Of a stretch of 56,645 nt of DNA, positions 43,975-50,683 are shown piece by piece. The notes beneath the pieces are model-generated. The model ran no database searches. It was not told the DNA's origin and worked only from the letters and a program-made list of their open reading frames with translations. The stretch is from NCBI GenBank assembly GCA_946401725.1, contig CAMIVE010000010.1:1-56645 (forward strand), given 5' to 3'. Position numbers and translations under genes: made by a program. Positions within the stretch are counted from its first letter, which is position 1; every line of letters begins with the position of its first letter. This DNA comes from an uncultured Bacteroidales bacterium. GTDB lineage: Bacteria; Bacteroidota; Bacteroidia; Bacteroidales; P3.

Positions 43975-45411
43975 ATGAGACACAACCATATCGTTATTTC
44001 TGTCATCACGCTCTTCTGCCTGCTGAATCTGCCGTGTTCTCGGGCATCGCAGTCCGACAACAAGCCTTACAAAGGCTACCGATTCGTCTTGACCATCAAG
44101 AATACACACGACAGCATCATGTATCTCGGCAACTACTATGCCGGCGGCACCTATGCCATCGATACCGCACACATCGACAATAAGGGGCGCTTTGTGTTTG
44201 AGCGCAAAGACCGCACACTGCCGCCAGGCATGTACTTCTTCACCAATCCCTCTGGCAACTACGTGGAGTTCATGGTTTACCACGAGAAACTCGACTTCAC
44301 CTTCACCACCGACGAGAAGAACTGGAGCAACAACATGACCGTCAAAGGCTCCAAAGAGAATCAGTACCTCTTCGACTACCACAAAGCCAACCGCGACACC
44401 TATTACGCCATCGACTCGGCTCGGCGGGCTATGGGCAACGACAACGAGGCATTCAACGCTTTCCGACGCAAGAGCATGATGCGACTGGACAGCATCAAGG
44501 AGGCCATGATTGCAGCACACCCCAAAAGCATGCTGGCCCTGATGATGAACGCCACCCGAGAGCCCTCCATCCCCACTCAGGACAGCGCCGGCAACGCCCT
44601 CTCCAATCGCGAACGCTGGGAGTACTATATGGACCACTACTTCGACTATACCCGCCTCGACGACGACGCACTGATCCGCACCCCCGAGATGATTTTCCAC
44701 AGGCGACTGATATCCTACCTCGACACCAACCTGCACAACGCCTCGGCGGAAATCATCTGCCTTTATGTCGACAAACTCATAGAGAAAGCACGTCCTTCCA
44801 AAGAGAACTTCAAATATCTGGTTCACACCATTACGGAGAAATACCTTCAAAGCCCTGTGATGAGCTACGATGCGGTGTATGTCCACATGGTGAAAAAGTA
44901 CGTCGAATCAGGCGACTGCTTCTGGATGTCACCCAGCTCGGTCGACTACAACGTGAAACGCGCCAACACATGGGAGAAACTGCTTATCGGCAAAGTGGCT
45001 CCCGAGCTGATACTGAAGGACAACAGCGGCAATGTCTACAGCTTGCACCAACAAAAGCACAAATACACCCTGCTCGTCTTCTGGTCTCCCACCTGCGGAC
45101 ATTGCAAATACGTCATCCCCAGCCTCTACAAAAAATATAAAATGTATAAGGACAAATACGACATCGGCGGATTCGCCATCCTCAGCGAACCCGACGCAGA
45201 GACGCGTCCCAAATGGATAGAATTCATTCAGAACTACCATCTCGACTGGATCAACCTGGACGGTGGCGAAGCCAACATCGACTGGCATGAGGTATACGAT
45301 GTCATCACCACTCCGCAGATATTCCTGCTAGACAAAGACAAGAAGATCCTGGCCAAGAAACTGAACGCCGAATCATTCGAGATGGTCATCAAAGCCCTCG
45401 AAGGAGAGTGA
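43975..45411 (+). CDS. Thioredoxin-fold envelope protein (DUF4369/TlpA-like)
   Basis: 478 aa from the ATG at 43975; the frame is open far upstream only through antisense of the neighbouring gene. N-terminal signal (VISVITLFCLLNLPCS; possible lipobox NLPCS). Residues ~30-130 resemble DUF4369 (YRFVLTIKNTHDSIMYLGNY, FVFERKDRTLPPGMYF). A helical middle follows, then a C-terminal thioredoxin domain ~345-478 with the active site SPTCGHCKYVIP and cis-Pro TTPQIFLL. Likely a periplasmic or outer-membrane thiol oxidoreductase. It is 55 bases upstream of the M3 peptidase gene, probably in one operon. Confidence 0.85.
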   Translation: MRHNHIVISVITLFCLLNLPCSRASQSDNKPYKGYRFVLTIKNTHDSIMYLGNYYAGGTYAIDTAHIDNKGRFVFERKDRTLPPGMYFFTNPSGNYVEFMVYHEKLDFTFTTDEKNWSNNMTVKGSKENQYLFDYHKANRDTYYAIDSARRAMGNDNEAFNAFRRKSMMRLDSIKEAMIAAHPKSMLALMMNATREPSIPTQDSAGNALSNRERWEYYMDHYFDYTRLDDDALIRTPEMIFHRRLISYLDTNLHNASAEIICLYVDKLIEKARPSKENFKYLVHTITEKYLQSPVMSYDAVYVHMVKKYVESGDCFWMSPSSVDYNVKRANTWEKLLIGKVAPELILKDNSGNVYSLHQQKHKYTLLVFWSPTCGHCKYVIPSLYKKYKMYKDKYDIGGFAILSEPDAETRPKWIEFIQNYHLDWINLDGGEANIDWHEVYDVITTPQIFLLDKDKKILAKKLNAESFEMVIKALEGE

Positions 45412-45466
45412 GACAATTGACTTTCAAGCAAAACAAACACAGCAACCTTTCAAACCCTCCATCATA

Positions 45467-47596
45467 ATGAAAAAAAGATTACTCATCGCCGGCTGCGCGA
45501 CCCTTCTGATGGTCACAGCCTGCAAAAACAAAGGAAACGATATGGACAATCCTTTCTTCGGAGAATGGAACACGCCTTACAACATTCCCGATTTTGAAAA
45601 AATCAAGCCTGAGCATTACATGCCTGCCTTTGAAGAGGGCATGAAACGGCAGAAAGCCGAGATCGACGCCATCGTCAACAACACCGAAGCACCCACCTTC
45701 GCCAACACCATCGAGGCGCTGGAACAGAGCGGCGACCTGCTCAACGAAGTCAGCGCGGTCTTCTTCAACCTTGTGGAATGTATCAGCTCCGACGAGATGA
45801 AGAAAATCGCCGAAGAAGCCACTCCGCTGGTTTCGGCCCATGGCGACGACATCATGCTCAACGCCAAACTCTTCGAGCGTGTCAAGGCGGTCTACGACCA
45901 GCGCGAGAGCCTGGGACTGAACGACGAACAGATGCGTCTGACCGAGGAGACCTACAAGAACTTCGTCCGCGGCGGTGCCGGTGTGCCTGCCGACAAACAG
46001 GAGCGCTTCCGCGAAATCAACAAGCAACTGGCATCGCTGACACTCCGTTTCGGTGACAACGTGCTGGACGCCACCAACGCATTCAAGCTCACTCTCACCC
46101 CCGAGAAAGCCCGGAGCATCGGACTGACCGAAGGACAGATCGATGCCGCCCTTGAAGCCGGCAATGGCAAAGAGGCAGTCTTCACGCTGGACATCCCCAG
46201 CTGGGAGCCTTTCATGCAGAACTGCACCGACCGCGAACTCCGCAAACAGATGTGGGAAGCCTACACCACCCGCTGCACGTCGGGCAAATACGACAACCGC
46301 GCCATCATCGACAGCATCGTCAACCTGCGTCTGGAACGCGCCCAGATACTGGGCTTCGAGAGCCACGCCGCCTACACCCTCGACGACTGCCTGGCCAAAA
46401 CATCCGATGCCGTTTACAAATGCCTGATGGACCTGTGGAAACCAGCACTCAAAAAAGCCGAGCAGGAACGCGACGAATACCAGAAGATGCTTGCCGCAGA
46501 CTTCAACGACAAGGAAGTAGCTTCAAAATTCAATATTCAGAATTCAAAATTAGAACCTTGGGACTGGCGCTTCTACTGCGAGCGGCTGCGCGCCGAACGC
46601 TACAGCCTCGACGAGGGGCTGATTCGTCCCTTCTTCCCGCTCGAGAAAGTGCGTGAAGGGGCCTTCAACGTAGCCAACAAACTCTACGGCATCACCTTCC
46701 GCGAGAACGACAAACTGCCTAAATACCATCCCGAAGCCATCGGTTACGAGGTGCTGGACGGCGACAAGGTGATCGCTATCCTCTACATGGACTTCTTCCC
46801 CCGCGAAAGCAAACGCAGCGGCGCCTGGATGACCAACTTCCGCGAACAGTATGTCGACCGCGACGGCAACAACGTCATCCCCATCATCTCCATGGTCTGC
46901 AACTTCACCAAACCCACCAAAGACAAACCGTCGCTGCTCAACTTCGACCAGTCGGAGACACTCTTCCACGAGTTCGGCCACTGCCTGCACGGCATCCTGA
47001 GCCAGTGCCACTACCGCTCACTGAGCGGGACCAATGTGCCGCGCGACTTCGTCGAGATGCCCAGCCAGGTGATGGAGAACTGGTGCCGTCACCCGCAGGT
47101 GATGAAAGAATATGCCAAGCATTACCAGACCGGCGAAGCCATCCCCGACAGCCTCATCGCCAAGATTGAAGCCGCCGCCACCTACGGACAGGGCTTCATC
47201 AACACCGAACTGCTGGCCGCCTCGCTGCTCGACATGGACTACCACAGCATCACCAAACCCACCAAGATAGTGCTGCCCAACTTCGAAGACCAGGCCATGG
47301 CTAAGATCGGCCTCATTCCCGAAATCATCTCGCGCTACAAGAGCTGCTACTTCCAGCATATCTTCAGCGGCGGATACTCGGCGGGCTACTACAGCTACAC
47401 CTGGACCGCCATCCTCGACGCCGACGCCTTCGAGGCTTTCCGCGAGAGCGGCGACCTCTACAATCCCACGTTGGCCAAGAAATTCCGTTTCCTGCTGTCG
47501 CACGGCAACACCATCGACCCCATGAAGATGTATGTCGACTTCCGCGGCAAACAACCCAGCGTGGAGCCCCTGAAACGTAACCGCGGCCTGATATGA
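45467..47596 (+). CDS. M3-family metallopeptidase (Dcp-like dipeptidyl carboxypeptidase), lipoprotein
   Basis: 709 aa. Lipobox LLMVTACKNK (Cys ~19) predicts a membrane-anchored envelope enzyme. The M3 zinc motif is HEFGH (H501, E502, H505) in SETLFHEFGHCLHGILSQ, followed by GTNVPRDFVEMPSQVMENW. Start NPFFGEWNTPYNIPDFEKIK is typical of Dcp. It cleaves short peptides. An in-frame AT-rich repeat (46520-46553, giving ASKFNIQNSKL) interrupts the helical region around residues 352-362. The stop overlaps the nuclease start (ATGA). Confidence 0.92.
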   Translation: MKKRLLIAGCATLLMVTACKNKGNDMDNPFFGEWNTPYNIPDFEKIKPEHYMPAFEEGMKRQKAEIDAIVNNTEAPTFANTIEALEQSGDLLNEVSAVFFNLVECISSDEMKKIAEEATPLVSAHGDDIMLNAKLFERVKAVYDQRESLGLNDEQMRLTEETYKNFVRGGAGVPADKQERFREINKQLASLTLRFGDNVLDATNAFKLTLTPEKARSIGLTEGQIDAALEAGNGKEAVFTLDIPSWEPFMQNCTDRELRKQMWEAYTTRCTSGKYDNRAIIDSIVNLRLERAQILGFESHAAYTLDDCLAKTSDAVYKCLMDLWKPALKKAEQERDEYQKMLAADFNDKEVASKFNIQNSKLEPWDWRFYCERLRAERYSLDEGLIRPFFPLEKVREGAFNVANKLYGITFRENDKLPKYHPEAIGYEVLDGDKVIAILYMDFFPRESKRSGAWMTNFREQYVDRDGNNVIPIISMVCNFTKPTKDKPSLLNFDQSETLFHEFGHCLHGILSQCHYRSLSGTNVPRDFVEMPSQVMENWCRHPQVMKEYAKHYQTGEAIPDSLIAKIEAAATYGQGFINTELLAASLLDMDYHSITKPTKIVLPNFEDQAMAKIGLIPEIISRYKSCYFQHIFSGGYSAGYYSYTWTAILDADAFEAFRESGDLYNPTLAKKFRFLLSHGNTIDPMKMYVDFRGKQPSVEPLKRNRGLI

Positions 47597-48405
47597 TTCG
47601 TTCACACACACTGAACCGTATCGCCCTCAAGGCACGCATGCTGCTGACGACAGGCCTGCTCATAAGCAGCATGGCCTGTTGCCAGCCCCGCATCACGCCG
47701 TCGGACCCCAACGCCCCAGGCATCGAACTGGCACTGCCCGCCAGCGACAGCACCGAACACATACTGGTCTATGAGGGTTTCACCTCCTCCTACAACCACT
47801 TGACGCTGGTGCCCAACTGGGTGGCCTACGACTTGACCTCCGAAGAATGCCAGGGGACGTACACCTCGGGATCCAATTTCAGCCGCGACCCCCATCTGAA
47901 AGGACGGCAGGCATCGCGTGAGGACTATTCCCACTCTGGCTGGGACAAAGGCCACATGGCACCCAAAGCCGATCTGAAATGGTCGGAGAAAGCCTGGTGG
48001 GAAAGCCACTACTTCACCAATATCTGCCCGCAAAACCGCCAGATGAACGGCGGCGACTGGAACCGGCTGGAGCAGTTGGTCCGCCGGCTGGCACGCCAAT
48101 ACGGACGCGTCTATGTGGTCTGCGGACCCATCTTCGACAGTTGCGCCTACGGCACCATCGGCGACGCCATGGTGCAGGTGCCCGACGCCTTCTTCAAGGC
48201 GTTGCTGGTGCCCGTCGACGGAGGGTATCAGGCTGCCGCCTTCATCATGCACAACGACAGCCGCAAGCAACCGCCCGAGAAAGTGGTCATGACCGTCAAC
48301 AAGCTGGAAAGCATCATCGGACGCGACCTCTTCCCCACCCTCGACGACAGCGTGGAAGAACAAATCGAGTCGACTCTCACCCCTTCGGTCTGGGGATTCC
48401 GATAA
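47593..48405 (+). CDS. DNA/RNA non-specific endonuclease (NUC1 family)
   Basis: 270 aa. N-terminal signal, possibly a lipoprotein (LLISSMACCQ). The beta-beta-alpha-metal nuclease core: SGWDKGHMAPKADLKW (general base His121 in DKGH), then YFTNICPQNRQMNGGDWNRL with the metal-binding Asn, VYVVCGPIFDS and VPDAFFKALL. Cleaves DNA and RNA without sequence preference; exported forms may scavenge nucleotides. Overlaps the M3 peptidase gene by four bases, so translation is likely coupled. Confidence 0.93.
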   Translation: MIRSHTLNRIALKARMLLTTGLLISSMACCQPRITPSDPNAPGIELALPASDSTEHILVYEGFTSSYNHLTLVPNWVAYDLTSEECQGTYTSGSNFSRDPHLKGRQASREDYSHSGWDKGHMAPKADLKWSEKAWWESHYFTNICPQNRQMNGGDWNRLEQLVRRLARQYGRVYVVCGPIFDSCAYGTIGDAMVQVPDAFFKALLVPVDGGYQAAAFIMHNDSRKQPPEKVVMTVNKLESIIGRDLFPTLDDSVEEQIESTLTPSVWGFR

Positions 48406-48496
48406 CAGGCATTTCTAACAAAAACGAATCCACAACCTATCCTGCCTGCTCTGCAGGCCTGCGACCGAAGTGGAGCAAACGTATCAACCTACACAG

Positions 48497-48589
48497 CGCC
48501 CCTTTAAAACCTTTCAAGTGAAACGAACCTTTCAAGCGCTGCAAACCTTTTAAACATATCAACATAACAATATATCAACAAAAACCACA
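48497..48589 (+). repeat. CCTTTCAAGTGAAACGAACC leader before yebC
   Basis: The leader reads ACCTTTCAAGTGAAACGA, then ACCTTTCAAGCGCTGCAAAC, CTTTTAAACATATCAAC and ATATCAACAAAAACCAC. The first two words are the same as in the hemerythrin leader (5368-5439, minus strand). The rest of 48406-48496 shows no gene. Confidence 0.7.
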
Positions 48590-49300
48590 ATGGGAAGAGC
48601 ATTTGAATATCGCAAAGCAAGAAAACTGAAACGGTGGGGACACATGGCCCGCACCTTCACCAAGATTGGAAAAGAGATAGAACTGGCCGTTTTAGCCGGC
48701 GGTCCCGACCCGTCGAGCAACCTCCGCCTGCGACTGCTGATGCAGACCGCCAAGAGCGAGAGCATGCCCAAGGAGAACGTGGAACGCGCCATCAAACGCG
48801 CCACCGAGAAAGACAAATCTGCCTACAAAGAGGTGGTCTATGACGGTAAAGGCCCTCACGGCACCGCCTTCGTGGTGGAGACCGCCACCGACAACCCCAC
48901 GCGTACCGTCGCCAACATCCGCGCCGCCTTCGTGCGCGGCAAGGGCGAGCTGGGCACCATGGGCATGAACGACTTCCTCTTCGAGCGCAAGTGCAGCTTC
49001 GTCGTCGCCTGGCGCGACGACATCGACATGGACGAGCTGGAGCTGGAGCTTATCGACTGCGACATCGACGAAGTCTTCCGCGACGAGGACGAGATCATGA
49101 TTTACGCCGACTTCAAGAACTACGGTCCCATCTCCAAGTATCTGGAAGACCATGGCTATGAAATCAAGTCATTCAAGTTCGAGCGCATCCCGCTGTCGTT
49201 CCGCGAACTCTCACCCGAAGAGCAAGAAGACGTCAACGGCCTTATTGAACGTCTCGAAGCCGACGACGACGTAGTCAACGTCTTCCATAATATGGCGTAA
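48590..49300 (+). CDS. yebC: YebC/PmpR family protein (TACO1-like)
   Basis: 236 aa. Starts MGRAFEYRKARKLKRWGHMA, followed by RTFTKIGKEIELAV, SNLRLRLLMQTAKSESMPKE and NVERAIKRAT, all YebC signatures; C-terminal LSPEEQEDVNGLIERLEADD DVVNVFHNMA pattern is normal. Family members bind DNA as regulators or act on ribosomes stalled at proline stretches. The last codons (ATG GCG TAA) are inside a 42-bp inverted repeat. Confidence 0.95.
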   Translation: MGRAFEYRKARKLKRWGHMARTFTKIGKEIELAVLAGGPDPSSNLRLRLLMQTAKSESMPKENVERAIKRATEKDKSAYKEVVYDGKGPHGTAFVVETATDNPTRTVANIRAAFVRGKGELGTMGMNDFLFERKCSFVVAWRDDIDMDELELELIDCDIDEVFRDEDEIMIYADFKNYGPISKYLEDHGYEIKSFKFERIPLSFRELSPEEQEDVNGLIERLEADDDVVNVFHNMA

Positions 49301-49316
49301 TACCGGGAACGCGGAC

Positions 49317-49406
49317 GGCTCGTCCGCACACAATAATACTGGGCTCGTCCGCACACAATAATACTGGGCTCGTCCGCACACAATAAAACTGGGCTCGTCC
49401 GCACAC
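49317..49406. repeat. 25-bp tandem repeat after yebC (3.6 copies)
   Basis: Units at 49317, 49342 and 49367 beginning GGCTCGTCCGCACACAATAA, and a partial fourth at 49392-49406. The first unit overlaps the left inverted arm. Confidence 0.95.
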
Positions 49407-49422
49407 CTTGTACGCATACAAT

Positions 49423-49450
49423 AAGAAGGCTGCCAAATGGCAGCCTTCTT
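49423..49450 (+). terminator. Terminator-like hairpin inside the yebC inverted repeat
   Basis: AAGAAGGCTGCC-AAAT-GGCAGCCTTCTT, a perfect 12-bp stem followed by GTTTTG. Likely ends the yebC transcript. Confidence 0.85.
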
Positions 49451-49667
49451 GTTTTGTGTGCGGACGAGCCGTCCGCGTTCCCGGTATTACGCCATGTTAC
49501 ATGTCCAAAAAATCTTATCAACAAAAGCAAAATCGGTTTCTAAATCTTTTTAAATGAAACAATAGGTGCAAAGGCCGGAATTAGAATCAAAGTAAATTTC
49601 ACATGATGGTGGGACTGCCGGGTGAGGTTTTTGCAAATGATTTTTGTTCACATTTTGCGTTACACAT

Positions 49668-49697
49668 TTTGTGAAATTACATTTTTTCGTATATTTG
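49668..49697 (+). promoter_or_regulatory. Consensus promoter without an intact gene
   Basis: TTTG (49668-49671), 18 bases, TATATTTG (49690-49697). A start codon follows at 49721, but the frame there is short and runs into the antisense lipoprotein gene. Confidence 0.6.
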
Positions 49698-49720
49698 GAG
49701 TGAGAAACAAATGTAATGTC

Positions 49721-49794
49721 ATGAATAATCCATTCATATTCAGAGATTATAAATCAAAAGAACTCTTGTTCCTATCAATGTGCCAAACAGGCGG
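49721..49794 (+). pseudogene. Possible 5' remnant of a gene starting MNNPFIF
   Basis: An ATG 24 bases after the promoter opens MNNPFIFRDYKSKELLF. This resembles the N-terminus of Bacteroidales AAA/ATP-binding proteins that begin with NPF, but the frame loses any resemblance within ~20 codons. Weakly supported. Confidence 0.25.
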
Positions 49795-50271
49795 CTATTT
49801 AGTTCTGCTAAATCCTTTCCATCCGTACGTTGTTTCAATCTCGATGGAATCGGTGTTGACAAGTCGGATAGCTGCATTGTTGTACGAGTGATCACCGCCA
49901 CCGTAAAAGTGTCCGGTGTCACCAGCGAATGTATAGGTCGAATGGTAGGTATAATCGCCGTGAAGTTCAGGACCACCGTTGCCATAGGGACCGTCATTGC
50001 TTTCGTAAATGCGGATAGAATAGCTGACATTGCTGTCTGTCGCGAAATCGATTTTCACAAAATAAGATTCGCCCCAATGACAGATGTGCTCTTCACCGTT
50101 GTCGTCAGTCCAGGGCCACTCTCCCTGACGGCCATAGGCTCCGTCCCATTTAGTGCCTTTCAGCACGTTTTGCTCCTGTGGAGTATTTGGAGTTTCTGTT
50201 TTTTCTTTGTCGCAGGCTGCCATCATCCCGATGCCGCACAGCACGACTAGTGCCAAAAATATTTTCTTCAT
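49795..50271 (-). CDS. Small lipoprotein, 158 aa, unknown
   Basis: Lipobox GIGMMAACDK (Cys ~20), then a low-complexity linker (EKTETPNTPQEQN) and a compact beta-rich domain (GTKWDGAYGRQGEWPW, YFVKIDFATDSNVSYSIRIY, HSTYTFAGDTGHFYGGG). Lipocalin-like strand pattern; no family assigned. It is downstream of the T9SS cargo gene at 50624, and has the same length and position as the lipoprotein at 52903 downstream of the other cargo gene, though their sequences share only the MKKIFL start and overall type. Confidence 0.75.
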   Translation of the reverse strand: MKKIFLALVVLCGIGMMAACDKEKTETPNTPQEQNVLKGTKWDGAYGRQGEWPWTDDNGEEHICHWGESYFVKIDFATDSNVSYSIRIYESNDGPYGNGGPELHGDYTYHSTYTFAGDTGHFYGGGDHSYNNAAIRLVNTDSIEIETTYGWKGFSRTK

Positions 50272-50519
50272 ATTCTAAACCATTAAAAGTTAATCACTGA
50301 AACCCAGTTGATGCCGAAGGCCTCGATGCCGTTGTTCAAACAAACTTTGTACTGTATCATATTATTGGGTTTTAAGGGGGTTAATGATTCGTTTCAGAAC
50401 TTGTACGAGGTAAAAGGTTTCGCCGCCCGCGCGATGGAGATTTGGTCGATTTGCATTGCTATTTCCATAATCTTAAAAATTTATTGATGATACGTTGAGG
50501 TTAATTGTTATCGTGAAAA
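50272..50519 (-). other. Gap with two mini-ORFs, no recognised gene
   Basis: On the minus strand two short frames occur in tandem: 50394-50468 (24 codons, starting MEIAMQIDQISIARAAK) and 50283-50360 (25 codons, starting MIQYKVCLNNGIEAFG). Neither is recognised. The corresponding gap of the sister module (53380-53416) is only ~37 bases, so this stretch is extra here. The word AATTGTTATCG is present in both gaps. Confidence 0.35.
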
Positions 50520-50683
50520 ATGTCCGATTGTTTCAGCAGGCGGACTGGTGCGGACATCCAGTGAATGTCCGCACGGCCAAATTCCAACGGAGTGGTTAAG
50601 AATTTGGCCTGTCCATTTCTTCTTCATCGGGTGAATATGTCGGACATTTTCATTAGTCTAACGGTATGAGTTTTTCCTGAGGC
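50520..50683. repeat. 164-bp duplication, copy A (3' end of T9SS gene plus 104 bp downstream)
   Basis: Identical base for base to 53417-53580. It spans 104 noncoding bases and the last 20 codons/stop of the gene at 50624; similarity then decays over the next ~120 bases of coding sequence. Confidence 0.95.
50548..50609 (-). terminator. Two adjacent hairpins after T9SS gene, copy A
   Basis: GTGCGGACAT/ATGTCCGCAC (50548-50574, 7-base loop) and GGCCAAATTC/GAATTTGGCC (50575-50609, 15-base loop), both perfect 10-bp stems with no base between them. No T run, so they may be RNA-stabilising or binding elements rather than simple terminators. Confidence 0.7.

Larger units (their letters stand above)
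49292..49495. repeat. 204-bp structure with perfect 42-bp inverted arms on the yebC stop
   Basis: 49292-49333 and 49454-49495 are perfect inverted copies (starting ATGGCGTAATACCGGGAACG). The left arm contains the yebC stop codon, so the right arm is an inverted copy of the gene end. Between the arms are 25-bp tandem repeats and a terminator hairpin. Confidence 0.95.

Noticed and set aside
47364-47762. Minus-strand frame across the peptidase/nuclease junction
   Set aside because: Antisense of two well-supported overlapping genes.
49317-49406. CRISPR array
   Set aside because: The 25-bp units are contiguous without spacers and share a length too short for a typical CRISPR repeat-spacer pattern; no cas genes.
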